From NCBI GenBank assembly GCA_036732025.1, contig DAINDE010000004.1, forward strand, positions 1 to 64,000: a DNA stretch of 64,000 nucleotides, written 5' to 3'. The notes beneath the pieces are model-generated. The model was not told the DNA's origin. It saw nothing but the letters and a program-made list of their open reading frames with translations, and did not search any database. Positions 28,182-39,191 of this stretch are shown here, piece by piece; positions within the stretch are counted from its first letter, which is position 1; every line of letters starts with the position of its first letter. Origin of the DNA: SSSZ01 sp036732025 (GTDB lineage: Bacteria > Pseudomonadota > Gammaproteobacteria > Burkholderiales > Rhodocyclaceae). Position numbers and translations under genes: made by a program.

Positions 28182-29267
28182 ATGATATTCGAGCGCGCCG
28201 CCCGGCGCGAATTCGCCCAGGCAGCGGTCGGCATCAGCGTGGCGCTGCTGGCAATCCTCACCTCGACCCAGTTGATCCGCCTGCTCAATGACGCTGCCGG
28301 CGGCCGCGTGGCGCCGGAGGCGGTGCTGGCCCTGCTCGGCTTCGCCGCCCTCAATTTCATGCCGGTGCTCCTGTCGCTGACCCTCTTCGTCTCGGTGCTC
28401 CTCAGCCTGTCCCGGGCCTACAGGGATTCCGAGATGGTGGTGTGGTTCTCCAGCGGGCTGCCGCTCACCGCCTGGATCCGCCCCGTCCTCAAGTTCGCCC
28501 TGCCCCTGGTGGTGGGCATCGCCGCCCTGTCGGCGGTGCTGTCGCCCTGGGCCAACTACAAGAGCGCCGAGTACAAGGAGCGCCTGGCGGGGCGCAACGA
28601 TTCCTCCCAGGTCACCCCCGGCGCCTTCCGGGAAGCCAAGAAAGACGAGCGGGTGATGTTCGTCGAAGCCATGGCCGACGACGCCAGCCAGGTGCGCAAC
28701 GTCTTCGTCACCGCCATGCAGCAGGGCAAGCTGGGGGTGATCATGGCGGCTTCGGGCCACCAGGAAACGATGCCCAACGGCGACCGCTTCATGGTCCTGG
28801 AGAATGGCCGGCGCTACGAAGTGGAGCCGGGTACGCCGGAATTCAAGATCATGGAATTCGAGCGCTACGGTTTCCGCACCGAAGACGCCCAGGCCAAGCC
28901 CGCCGACCGGTCTCCCAGCCGCACCCCCCTCTGGGATCTATTGCAGGAGGACGACAACGCCTACCGCGGCGAACTCGTATGGCGCATCGGGGTTCCCTTG
29001 TCCGCCCTGGTCCTCGCGCTTCTGGCCATTCCGCTTTCCTATGTCAATCCGCGGGCAGGGCGCTCGGCGAACATGCTCATGGCCATCCTCATCTACGCCA
29101 TCTACAGCAATCTGCTTTCCATGAGTCAGGCCTGGGTGGCCCAGGGCAAGCTTTCCTTCTGGCTGGGGGCCTGGGTGGTCCATGCCCTGATGCTGGTGCC
29201 GCTGCTGCTCCTCTTCCATCGCCGCCTTTCCCTGCACAGCCCCTGGCGGAGGCGCAAGGCGTCATGA
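28182..29267 (+). CDS. lptF: Lipopolysaccharide export system permease LptF
   Basis: A 361-residue inner-membrane permease of the LptB2FGC transporter, which extracts LPS for transport to the outer membrane. Three N-terminal membrane helices, a periplasmic beta-jellyroll-like domain (residues 130-260, with ENGRRYEVEPGT) and three C-terminal helices are visible. It begins IFERAARREFAQAAVGI, as in the family. Its stop overlaps the lptG start (ATGA). LptF and LptG pair as a heterodimer. Confidence 0.95.
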   Translation: MIFERAARREFAQAAVGISVALLAILTSTQLIRLLNDAAGGRVAPEAVLALLGFAALNFMPVLLSLTLFVSVLLSLSRAYRDSEMVVWFSSGLPLTAWIRPVLKFALPLVVGIAALSAVLSPWANYKSAEYKERLAGRNDSSQVTPGAFREAKKDERVMFVEAMADDASQVRNVFVTAMQQGKLGVIMAASGHQETMPNGDRFMVLENGRRYEVEPGTPEFKIMEFERYGFRTEDAQAKPADRSPSRTPLWDLLQEDDNAYRGELVWRIGVPLSALVLALLAIPLSYVNPRAGRSANMLMAILIYAIYSNLLSMSQAWVAQGKLSFWLGAWVVHALMLVPLLLLFHRRLSLHSPWRRRKAS

Positions 29268-30349
29268 TGCGGCTCATGCTCTACCAGCGTTATCTGATGC
29301 GCGAGGCCTTCGCCGCCATCTTTCTCGTCCTGGCGGCCTTCCTGGCCCTGTTCAGCTTCTTCGACCTGATCAACGAACTGCGCAGCGTCGGCAAGGGCGG
29401 CTACCAGTTCGGCCATGCGGTGATCTTCGTCACCCTCAGCGTTCCGGGGCGGGTGTATGAACTGATGCCCATCGCCGCCCTGATCGGCACCCTCTATGCG
29501 TTGACGACCCTGGCCCGCCATTCGGAAATCACCGTCCTGCGGGCATCGGGCCTGGCGACCCGGGAATTGCTCATGACCCTCTTCCGGGTAGCGGCGGTGC
29601 TGGCGGCCCTGACCCTGCTGGTGGGCGAGGCGGTCATGCCGTTCTCGGAAAGGGCGGCCCAGGAACTGCGCACCCGGGCCATGAACAAGGTCATCGCCAA
29701 CCAGGGTTTCGATACGGGCCTGTGGGTCAAGGACGGGCGCAGTTTCATCAACATCCGCCAGGTGACGCCCGATGCCTTGCTTCTCGGGGTACGCATCTAC
29801 AAGTTCGACGATCGGGCGGCCCTGGAGTCGGTGACGGAAGCCAAGCAAGGGCGTTTCCAGTTGCCCGACCGCTGGCAGCTAACGCAGGTAGTCAGCACCC
29901 GCCTCCACGGCGATGCGGCGACCGTCGACAGCATGGAACGCATGGAGTGGGTGTCGGCGGTCACGCCGGACCTGCTTTCGGTCCTCATGGTGGCCCCCGA
30001 ACGCATGTCGCTCTACGGCCTGGTCAATTACCGGCGCCACCTGGCTGAAAATCACCAGAAGACGGAACGATACGAAATTGCCATCTGGAAGAAGCTCATC
30101 TACCCGCTGGCGGCGCTGGTGATGGTCGCCCTGGCCTTGCCCTTCGGCTATTCCCACAACCGCATGGGCGGCGTGAGCCTGAAGATTTTCGGCGGCGTCA
30201 TGATCGGTATTCTCTTCCACATGCTCAACGGCCTGTTCTCCAGTCTCGGCGTCATCAATTCCTGGCCGCCCTTCGCCAGCGCGGCGACGCCATCGGCCCT
30301 CTTCATGCTGGCGGCGGTGGGTATGCTGTGGTGGGTGGAGCGGCGCTGA
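29264..30349 (+). CDS. lptG: Lipopolysaccharide export system permease LptG
   Basis: A 361-residue partner of LptF with the same layout: N-terminal helices (YLMREAFAAIFLVLAAFLALF), TTLARHSEITVLRASGLAT cytoplasmic coupling region that contacts LptB, a periplasmic domain, and C-terminal helices ending WWVERR. ATG 29264 overlaps the lptF stop by four bases (ATGA). Frames open further upstream are lptF in another frame. Confidence 0.95.
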   Translation: MMRLMLYQRYLMREAFAAIFLVLAAFLALFSFFDLINELRSVGKGGYQFGHAVIFVTLSVPGRVYELMPIAALIGTLYALTTLARHSEITVLRASGLATRELLMTLFRVAAVLAALTLLVGEAVMPFSERAAQELRTRAMNKVIANQGFDTGLWVKDGRSFINIRQVTPDALLLGVRIYKFDDRAALESVTEAKQGRFQLPDRWQLTQVVSTRLHGDAATVDSMERMEWVSAVTPDLLSVLMVAPERMSLYGLVNYRRHLAENHQKTERYEIAIWKKLIYPLAALVMVALALPFGYSHNRMGGVSLKIFGGVMIGILFHMLNGLFSSLGVINSWPPFASAATPSALFMLAAVGMLWWVERR

Positions 30350-30376
30350 CGCTGCCGGGCCGGCCGTAGCAGCGTC

Positions 30377-30796
30377 TTACCGGGGCGCTTCGAAAACGAT
30401 GCGGGTGCCGGCGATGCGGTCATGGAGGAAGCGGCCCTCCCGGTCGGCCAGTGCCCACAGGATGCCGATGCCGCCGAGCAGTATGGCCGGCCAGGCGGCC
30501 AGGTAGCGCAGCACCGCCTGCATCGGTCGTAGCGGGCCTCCATCGGCGCTGACGAGGCGGAGTTTCCAGGTCTTCATGGGCAGGGTCTGGCCGCCGTGCA
30601 GCCAGAACCACACGAAATACCCCATCAGCAGCACGAAGACGTGGAGCCAGAGCAGCTTCGGCGCAAGCGTGAGGCCAAAGCCGTGGAGCACGATCTGGGG
30701 GATGAGGAAGCCGATGAGGAGCAGGGCGACGACCACCAGCCCTTCATACAGCAGGCAGGCGAGGTGCCGCCCCATGCTGGGCGTCTGGGGAGGCAT
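30377..30796 (-). CDS. RDD family membrane protein
   Basis: A 139-residue protein with three hydrophobic helices of the RDD family (named for Arg-Asp-Asp; here the equivalent is the RHLACLLYEGLVVVALL opening, and WFWLHGGQTLPMKTWKLRLV and LHDRIAGTRIV later). Its ATG shares one base with the TGA of the upstream DUF3106 gene (TGATG). It is last in the sigma-factor operon. Function unknown; proteins of this family have been proposed as transporters or membrane-protein partners. Confidence 0.87.
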   Translation of the reverse strand: MPPQTPSMGRHLACLLYEGLVVVALLLIGFLIPQIVLHGFGLTLAPKLLWLHVFVLLMGYFVWFWLHGGQTLPMKTWKLRLVSADGGPLRPMQAVLRYLAAWPAILLGGIGILWALADREGRFLHDRIAGTRIVFEAPR

Positions 30797-31326
30797 CAAT
30801 TCTTCTTGGTTTCGGCAGCGGGGGGCGTGGCAGACGGGCTCGCCGGCCCGGCCACGGGGGGCTCGGCCGCAGGCGGCAGCGGCGTGACGGCAGGCTTGGC
30901 GCCCTGGCGGACGCGGGCTTTTTCTTCCTCGGGCAGGCTGGAGTAGGTCGCCCACTTCTCCTTGACGGCCTGTTTCTGCTCCGGCGGCAATTGGGCGAAT
31001 TCCTTGTAGCTGTCACGGACCTTGGCCCGCTGCTCGGGGGTCATGAGCGCCCATTCACGCATGCGGTCCTGCACCCGGCGTTGCTCCTCGGGCTTCATCT
31101 TGTTGAAGCGTTCGGCGATGAGCAGCCACTTCTTGCGCCGGATGTTTTCCATATGGTCCCACTCGTTGCCGAGGGGCGCCAGCACGACCTTCTGGTCGAC
31201 GGTCAACTGGCTCCAGGAGGGTTGCGGCGGCGTGCCGATGACCGCCGTCGTCGGCGGGTCGGCCCAGGCCTGGGCCGAGACGAGAGCCCAGAGGGCTATT
31301 GCGCCGGCGAGCTGTTTTTTAGCCAT
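30796..31326 (-). CDS. DUF3106 periplasmic protein
   Basis: A 176-residue exported protein: signal peptide (LAGAIALWALVSAQAWA), then a helical domain rich in repeated P-E-Q-R/K turns (MKPEEQRRVQDRMREW, MTPEQRAKVRDSYKEF, LPPEQKQAVKEKW, LPEEEKARVRQG), then a proline/alanine tail. The repeated turns recall LTxxQ-type periplasmic chaperone/sensor proteins (Spy, CpxP), though homology is not established. Its 5' end overlaps the upstream DUF3619 gene by 31 bases. Its place in a sigma-factor operon suggests a role in envelope stress. Confidence 0.85.
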   Translation of the reverse strand: MAKKQLAGAIALWALVSAQAWADPPTTAVIGTPPQPSWSQLTVDQKVVLAPLGNEWDHMENIRRKKWLLIAERFNKMKPEEQRRVQDRMREWALMTPEQRAKVRDSYKEFAQLPPEQKQAVKEKWATYSSLPEEEKARVRQGAKPAVTPLPPAAEPPVAGPASPSATPPAAETKKN

Positions 31327-31688
31327 TCGGTGAAATCGTTGTCGAGGAAGGCTTCCGGCGGCAGGTCGTCGGCCAGCAGGGCGCTGTCCGTGGCTTCCAG
31401 TTCGTTGATGTACTCGGTGCTGTGCCAGTAGAAGGCGATCCACATGCCGGCCAGGAGGGCGAGCACGGACAGGACGTGGCGCAGGTAGCGGTGATGGTCG
31501 CCGCCCAGGGAGAAATGGTGGGCGCGTTGCGCCGCCCCGGAGAGGACCAGGCCGACAGCCGGCGCCTTCTGGCGGGAGAGCGCCAGATGGCGCGCCGCCT
31601 CGAGGCGGCGGGAGGCGGCAGGCGAGATGTCCTGCAGTCCGTGGTTCAGTGCCTGCCGGATGCGGCCGGCGTAGCGTTGTTCTGTCAT
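31296..31688 (-). CDS. DUF3619 membrane protein, candidate anti-sigma factor
   Basis: A 130-residue bitopic protein: a cytoplasmic N-terminal part (about 75 residues, RYAGRIRQALNHGL, RLEAARHLALSRQ), one membrane helix (VLSVLALLAGMWIAFYW) and a short acidic periplasmic tail (LLADDLPPEAFLDNDF). ATG 31688 overlaps the sigma factor stop by four bases (ATGA). Bitopic shape plus coupling to the sigma gene is the usual anti-sigma layout; this function is inferred, not known for the family. Confidence 0.85.
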   Translation of the reverse strand: MTEQRYAGRIRQALNHGLQDISPAASRRLEAARHLALSRQKAPAVGLVLSGAAQRAHHFSLGGDHHRYLRHVLSVLALLAGMWIAFYWHSTEYINELEATDSALLADDLPPEAFLDNDFTEWLKNSSPAQ

Positions 31689-32248
31689 AGCTTGATTCCC
31701 CTGGCTGACAATGCAGCAGCTAGCGCGTGCGTGGCGCGCGAGCAGTGTGTCTTGACGCTTCCTTCCGAGCAACCCATGGCTTCCGCCGTCTCGGCGACGT
31801 CCATGTCTTCCCAGTAACGCATGAGGAAGGCTTCCCGTTGACGCGTCGGCAACTTTGATATTTCTTCCTCGATGACCTTGATGGTCTGGGCTTGCACAAC
31901 CTGTGCTTCCGGGGACATGGCGAACCGGCTGGGGTCCTCGGTCTCCAGGGTTTCCAGCGGGTCGTGGTCCTCGTCATCATCCGGCGTGAAGGCGGAGAGA
32001 AGGGTGGTCCACATCGACCGCACCTTGCTGCGCCGGAAGAAGTCGCGGATGGTGTTCTGCAGTATCCGCTGGAAGAGCATGGGCAGTTCTTCGCTCGGCC
32101 GGTCCCCGTATTTTTCGGCGAGCTTGAGCATGCTGTCCTGCACGATGTCGAGGGCGGCTTCCTCTTCGCGGACAGCGAACATGGCTTGCTTGAAGGCACG
32201 GCGTTCGACGGATTCGAGAAAATGGGACAGTTCTGTTGGTGAAGCCAG
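31685..32248 (-). CDS. RNA polymerase sigma factor, ECF-like, probable CTG start
   Basis: A sigma-70 family factor with region 2 (ALDIVQDSMLKLAEKYGD, FQRILQNTIRDFFRR) and region 4 (LPTRQREAFLMRYWEDMDVAETAEAMGCSEGSVKTHCSRA). The first ATG (32182) would cut into region 2 and has no ribosome site. The homologous-looking segment LASPTELSHFLESVERRAFKQ is open upstream and begins at CTG 32248, with GGGGGAGAG six bases before it, so I place the start there (187 residues). It heads a four-gene operon with DUF3619, DUF3106 and RDD genes and is divergent from ilvB. Confidence 0.88.
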   Translation of the reverse strand: MASPTELSHFLESVERRAFKQAMFAVREEEAALDIVQDSMLKLAEKYGDRPSEELPMLFQRILQNTIRDFFRRSKVRSMWTTLLSAFTPDDDEDHDPLETLETEDPSRFAMSPEAQVVQAQTIKVIEEEISKLPTRQREAFLMRYWEDMDVAETAEAMGCSEGSVKTHCSRATHALAAALSARGIKL

Positions 32249-32371
32249 CTTGGTCTCTCCCCCGTGGAAGGCCTTGAAAACCTTATGGTTATGGTGCCCG
32301 AACCTTGACCAGAAATGGCCGGTGGATTAAGGTTACAGGTTTTTCGGGCAACAGCTTTATTGGGCTAAAGA

Positions 32372-34072
32372 ATGATGATCAGCGGTGCAGAAATTGTAAT
32401 CAGGTGCCTGCAGGAAGAAAAGGTCGAGCATGTTTTCGGCTATCCCGGCGGTTCCGTGCTCCATATCTACGATGCCCTGTTCAAGCAGGACCAGGTCAAG
32501 CACATCCTGGTCCGCCATGAGCAGGCCGCTGTTCATGCCGCCGACGCCTACTCCCGGTCGTCGCAGAAGGTCGGCGTGGCCCTGGTGACTTCCGGTCCGG
32601 GGGTGACCAACACGGTGACCGGCATCGCCACCGCCTACATGGATTCCATCCCCATGGTGGTGCTCTGCGGCCAGGTGCCCACCCACTACATCGGCCAGGA
32701 TGCGTTCCAGGAATGCGACACGGTGGGCATTACCCGCCCCTGCGTCAAGCACAATTTCCTGGTCAAGGACGTCAAGGAACTCGCCTCCACCATCAAGAAG
32801 GCCTTCCACATTGCCGCCACCGGCCGTCCCGGCCCCGTGGTCGTCGATATTCCCAAGGACATCACGGCCCAGATGTGCGAGTTCGAGTACCCGCAGACCA
32901 TCCAGATGCGTTCCTACAACCCGGTGGTCAAGGGGCATCTCGGCCAGATCAAGAAGGCCGTGCAACTGCTGGCTGAAGCCAAGCGCCCGATCATTTACAC
33001 CGGCGGCGGCGTCATCCTCTCCGACGCCGCGGAAAAGCTCGCCCAACTGGCGAAGAAGCTGAATTTCCCGGTCACCAATACCCTCATGGGTCTGGGCGGT
33101 TACCCGGCCACCGACAGGCAGTTCATCGGCATGCTGGGTATGCACGGCACCTACGAGGCCAACAATGCCATGCACTTCGCCGACGTGGTGCTGGCCGTCG
33201 GGGCCCGCTTCGACGACCGGGTGATCGGCAACCCCGAGCACTTCGGCGAGGAGAAGCGCAAGGTCATCCACATCGACATCGATCCTTCCTCCATTTCCAA
33301 GCGGGTCAAGGTGGACGTGCCCATAGTCGGCAACGTGGCCGACGTGCTGGACGAGATCGTCAAGCTCATGGACAGCAGCTTCAAGACCCAGCCGGAAGTG
33401 GCTGAGTGGTGGAAGCAGATCGACGAGTGGCGCGGGCGCGACTGCCTGCGCTACAAGCAGGACAGCTTGATCATGCCGCAGTACGTCGTCGAGAAGCTGT
33501 ACGAGGTGACCGGCGGCAACGCCTTCGTCACCTCCGACGTCGGCCAGCACCAGATGTTCGCCGCCCAGTACTACAAGTTCGACAAGCCCCGGCGCTGGAT
33601 CAACTCCGGCGGTCTCGGCACCATGGGCGTCGGCCTGCCCTACGGCATGGGCGTGCTGATGGCCAACCCGGGCGCCCAGGTGGCCTGCATTACCGGCGAG
33701 GCTTCCATCCAGATGTGCATCCAGGAGCTGTCCACCTGCAAGCAGTACGAGTTGCCGATCAAGATCATCAACCTGAACAACGGCATGCTCGGCATGGTCC
33801 GCCAGTGGCAGGAGATGTTCTATTCCAAGCGCTACTCCCAGTCCTACGTCACTTCCCTGCCCGATTTCGTCAAGCTGGCCGAGTCCTACGGCCATGTCGG
33901 CATGCGCATCGAGAAGCCGGAAGACGTCGAGCCGGCGCTGCGGAAGGCGTTCACCGAGCACAAGGACGACCTGGTGTTCATGGATTTCATCATCGATCCT
34001 GAAGCCAACGTGTTCCCCATGGTCGCCGCCGGCAAGGGCCTGACCGAAATGATCCTCGCCGAAGAACTGTAA
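32372..34072 (+). CDS. ilvB: Acetolactate synthase large (catalytic) subunit
   Basis: A 566-residue thiamine-diphosphate enzyme that makes acetolactate or acetohydroxybutyrate, the first common step in valine, leucine and isoleucine synthesis. Domains in order: N-terminal TPP-binding domain (VFGYPGGSVLHIYD, RHEQAAVHAADAYSR, with the catalytic Glu), central domain, and C-terminal TPP domain where the GDG motif reads GEASIQM with the distant NLNNGML. The ATG at 32375 is an alternative start. First of ilvB-ilvH-ilvC; could equally be called ilvI. Confidence 0.95.
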   Translation: MMISGAEIVIRCLQEEKVEHVFGYPGGSVLHIYDALFKQDQVKHILVRHEQAAVHAADAYSRSSQKVGVALVTSGPGVTNTVTGIATAYMDSIPMVVLCGQVPTHYIGQDAFQECDTVGITRPCVKHNFLVKDVKELASTIKKAFHIAATGRPGPVVVDIPKDITAQMCEFEYPQTIQMRSYNPVVKGHLGQIKKAVQLLAEAKRPIIYTGGGVILSDAAEKLAQLAKKLNFPVTNTLMGLGGYPATDRQFIGMLGMHGTYEANNAMHFADVVLAVGARFDDRVIGNPEHFGEEKRKVIHIDIDPSSISKRVKVDVPIVGNVADVLDEIVKLMDSSFKTQPEVAEWWKQIDEWRGRDCLRYKQDSLIMPQYVVEKLYEVTGGNAFVTSDVGQHQMFAAQYYKFDKPRRWINSGGLGTMGVGLPYGMGVLMANPGAQVACITGEASIQMCIQELSTCKQYELPIKIINLNNGMLGMVRQWQEMFYSKRYSQSYVTSLPDFVKLAESYGHVGMRIEKPEDVEPALRKAFTEHKDDLVFMDFIIDPEANVFPMVAAGKGLTEMILAEEL

Positions 34073-34090
34073 GCGGGGGAGGACAACAAC

Positions 34091-34582
34091 ATGCGACACA
34101 TCATTTCCATCCTCATCGAAAACGAAGCCGGCGCCCTGTCCCGCGTCGCTGGCCTGTTCTCCGCCCGCGGCTACAACATCGAATCCCTCACCGTGGCGCC
34201 GACGGAGGATCCCTCCCTCTCCCGCATGACCATCCTCACCTGGGGTTCCGACGACGTGCTGGAGCAGATCACCAAGCAGCTCAACAAGCTTGTTGACGTG
34301 GTCAAGGTGGTGGATCTTTCCGAGGCTGCCCACGTCGAGCGCGAACTCATGCTCATCAAGGTCCGCGCCACCGGCAAGGACCGCGAGGAGATGAAGCGCA
34401 TGGCCGACATCTTCCGCGGCCGCATCATCGACGTCACCGAGTCCACCTACGTCATCGAATTGACGGGAGCCAGCGCCAAGCTGGATTCCTTCATCGCGGC
34501 CCTGGACGCCGGCCTCATCCTGGAAACCGTCCGTACCGGCGTTTGCGGCATCGGCCGCGGCGACCGCATTCTTAAAGTCTAA
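34091..34582 (+). CDS. ilvH: Acetolactate synthase small (regulatory) subunit
   Basis: A 163-residue regulatory subunit with an N-terminal ACT domain (ISILIENEAGALSRVAGLFSARGYNIESL), which binds valine for feedback inhibition and raises large-subunit activity. The second half carries the ALS-ss C-terminal domain ending GVCGIGRGDRILKV. Start ATG 34091 has GGGGGAGGAC upstream; 18 bp after the large subunit gene. Confidence 0.95.
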   Translation: MRHIISILIENEAGALSRVAGLFSARGYNIESLTVAPTEDPSLSRMTILTWGSDDVLEQITKQLNKLVDVVKVVDLSEAAHVERELMLIKVRATGKDREEMKRMADIFRGRIIDVTESTYVIELTGASAKLDSFIAALDAGLILETVRTGVCGIGRGDRILKV

Positions 34583-34606
34583 CTACTTATCCACAAAGAG
34601 GAATTC

Positions 34607-35623
<1,017 letters not shown>

Positions 35624-35638
35624 TATTGGCGATGGCTC

Positions 35639-35705
35639 GGTAGCGCGTTGTTGCGCACGCTTGCCGTACTAAAGTACTGTCTGCGCGTGCGCGCCTAGCG
35701 CTACC
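35639..35705. repeat. Long imperfect palindrome after ilvC
   Basis: GGTAGCGC (from 35639) and GCGCTACC (ending 35705) bound a 67-bp imperfect palindrome whose centre is GTACT-AA-AGTAC. Inside, GCGCACGC-like blocks also pair. It could form a single hairpin of about 32 bp with mismatches. Its form resembles the dispersed palindromic repeats of other betaproteobacteria, but no second copy is present in this window. Confidence 0.6.
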
Positions 35706-35713
35706 TTCGCTTT

Positions 35714-35739
35714 GGGCGGTGTGGGAGTCTGCACCGCCC
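35714..35739 (+). terminator. Inverted repeat upstream of psd, weak terminator candidate
   Basis: GGGCGGTG (35714-35721) pairs exactly with CACCGCCC (35732-35739) around a ten-base loop. The following bases (GATTCATTT) are only partly T-rich. It may terminate or attenuate ilvC transcription before psd; the lack of a proper U tract keeps confidence low. Confidence 0.4.
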
Positions 35740-35757
35740 GATTCATTTAGGACATTG

Positions 35758-36396
35758 ATGAACTATCCCCATCCGATTCTTGCCCGCGAAGGCTGGCCCT
35801 TCATCGCCGGCTCGCTGATCCTGGCGCTCGCCGCCTCCTATGCTGGCGCATGGTCCCTGCCGTTGTGGATCATCTTCGTCTTCTGCGTCCAGTTCTTCCG
35901 CGATCCGGGGCGCGTGATCGCCGGCAACGGGCCGAAGAGCGTGGTGGCGCCGGCCGACGGGCGGGTGATCGTGGTCGAGGAGACCGACGATCCCTATCTC
36001 AACCGCCGGGCCCTGAAGGTCAGCGTGTTCATGAACGTCTTCAACGTCCATTCCAACCGGGCACCCATCGACAGCACCGTGGTCCGGAAGTGGTACAACC
36101 CGGGCAGTTTCGTCAATGCCGCCCTGGCCAAGGCCTCGATCGAAAATGAGCGTTGTGCCCTGCACCTCAAGACCCAGGATGGCCGCGACGTGACCTGCGT
36201 GCAGATCGCCGGCCTGGTGGCCCGGCGCATCCTCAACTACGTGGACGCCGGCAAGACCCTGGCCCGGGGCGAGCGCTACGGCTTCATCCGCTTCGGTTCC
36301 CGCGTCGATCTCTACCTGCCCCTGGACACCAAGGTGAAGGTGACCATCGGGGAAAAGGTGTATGCTTCGACCACCCTGTTGGCTGAACTCTCCTAG
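35758..36396 (+). CDS. psd: Phosphatidylserine decarboxylase (short form)
   Basis: A 212-residue decarboxylase that turns phosphatidylserine into phosphatidylethanolamine at the inner membrane. An N-terminal helix pair (FIAGSLILALAASYAG, LPLWIIFVFCVQFF) is followed by the catalytic domain: PADGRVIVVEE, FMNVFNVHSNRAP, and RFGSRVDLYLP, whose Gly-Ser bond would be self-cleaved to form the pyruvoyl group. ATG 35758 has AGGA six bases upstream. It is followed three bases later by pssA, which makes its substrate. Confidence 0.95.
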   Translation: MNYPHPILAREGWPFIAGSLILALAASYAGAWSLPLWIIFVFCVQFFRDPGRVIAGNGPKSVVAPADGRVIVVEETDDPYLNRRALKVSVFMNVFNVHSNRAPIDSTVVRKWYNPGSFVNAALAKASIENERCALHLKTQDGRDVTCVQIAGLVARRILNYVDAGKTLARGERYGFIRFGSRVDLYLPLDTKVKVTIGEKVYASTTLLAELS

Positions 36397-36399
36397 TCG

Positions 36400-37158
36400 A
36401 TGAACGAACTCAAGCCCCGCAAGGCCCTGTTCAACCCGGAAGTCAAGCGCCGCGGCATCTACGTCCTCCCCAACCTGTTTACCACCGCCGCCCTGTTCTG
36501 CGGCTTTTTCGCCATCGTGCAGGCGATGCAGGGGGATTTCTACCGGGCGGCGGTCGCAGTCTTCATTGCCATGGTGCTGGACGGCCTCGACGGCCGCGTG
36601 GCGCGGCTGACCCATACCCAGTCTGCCTTCGGCGCCGAGTACGACTCCCTTTCCGACATGGTGAGCTTCGGCGTCGCCCCGTCGCTGGTCATGTACGAAT
36701 GGGCGCTGCAGGGCATGGGGCGCCTGGGCTGGATCGCCGCCTTCATCTACTGCGCCGGCGCCGCCCTGCGCCTGGCCCGCTTCAACACCACCCTGGAAGT
36801 GATGGACAAGCGCTTCTTCCAGGGCCTGCCTTCGCCGGCGGCCGCGGCCCTGGTGACGGGCTTCGTCTGGGTGATGATCGACAACGGCATCGCCGGCCCC
36901 GACGTGCGCTGGCTGGCCTGCGTCCTGACCATCTTTGCCGGCGTCACCATGATTTCCAACGTGCGTTACTACAGCTTCAAGGACGTCAACCTCAAGAAGA
37001 GTGTCCCCTTCTTCGTCATCGCGGCGATCGCCCTGGGTTTCGCGGTGGCCGCCTACAGCCCCGAGGTATCCGCGTTCGGCTTCTTCGTCGTCTATGCGCT
37101 ATCCGGCTACGTCCTGGCGGGCGTCGGGCTGTTCAGGAAAAAGCCGACGCTGGGCTGA
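36400..37158 (+). CDS. pssA: CDP-diacylglycerol-serine O-phosphatidyltransferase
   Basis: A 252-residue integral membrane CDP-alcohol phosphatidyltransferase that makes phosphatidylserine. The family motif is present as DGLDGRVARLTHTQSAFGAEYDSLSD (shown split: DGLDGRVAR and FGAEYDSLSD), with the paired aspartates that bind metal. About eight hydrophobic helices follow. It lies directly after psd, and the psd-pssA pair is embedded between ilv genes and leuA as in related betaproteobacteria. Confidence 0.95.
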   Translation: MNELKPRKALFNPEVKRRGIYVLPNLFTTAALFCGFFAIVQAMQGDFYRAAVAVFIAMVLDGLDGRVARLTHTQSAFGAEYDSLSDMVSFGVAPSLVMYEWALQGMGRLGWIAAFIYCAGAALRLARFNTTLEVMDKRFFQGLPSPAAAALVTGFVWVMIDNGIAGPDVRWLACVLTIFAGVTMISNVRYYSFKDVNLKKSVPFFVIAAIALGFAVAAYSPEVSAFGFFVVYALSGYVLAGVGLFRKKPTLG

Positions 37159-37252
37159 CCGCTCGGGTCGGCGCTAAAATCATTGCCTTACCCGAATGCG
37201 GGAGTCGCGGCCATCCGCCGTGCCTCCCGCTGCAACTTTCCGTACGGAGCCC

Positions 37253-38797
<1,545 letters not shown>

Positions 38798-38834
38798 GCA
38801 CGGCAGCGCCGCCGGTCGCTCGCCAAGGCCACCG

Positions 38835-39191
38835 TCAGGCGGCCTTTTCCTTGGGCGGCCGGGTGGCCCGCACGTAGCCGATGGACAGGGCGAAAAGGAG
38901 GAGGGTGAGGGCGGTTTCGGCGACCGCCAGGGCCTGGGCGAGGCCATGGTCGCTGGTGGCCCGCACCAGTCCTTCGGTCAGATAGAGCATGAGGAACAGG
39001 GACAGCCACTTGTAGGTGTAGCGCCGGCCCCTGAGGATGCCGAAGAGGGGGAAGAGGAGGAAGACCGCCTTGAGGGTCAGCCAGGAGCCGCCGGGCTTGA
39101 GGGGGGCGAGCCACAGCTCCCAGGCCAGGCAGAGGAAGATGAGGGCGATGAGGGCCGCGCTGGCGGCCAATTGGAGGCGGGGGGCGCTCAC
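38835..39191 (-). CDS. DUF2069 membrane protein
   Basis: A 118-residue protein with four hydrophobic helices and the conserved DUF2069 centre LFPLFGILRGRRYTYKWLSL followed by MLYLTEGLVRA. GTG 39191 is the start and overlaps the wrbA stop by four bases (GTGA), so it is translated with wrbA. No function is known for the family. Confidence 0.88.
   Translation of the reverse strand: MSAPRLQLAASAALIALIFLCLAWELWLAPLKPGGSWLTLKAVFLLFPLFGILRGRRYTYKWLSLFLMLYLTEGLVRATSDHGLAQALAVAETALTLLLFALSIGYVRATRPPKEKAA

Noticed and set aside
32300..32345. Promoter TTGACC-17-TAAGGT before ilvB
   Set aside because: The -10 box matches only three of six positions; not strong enough to list.
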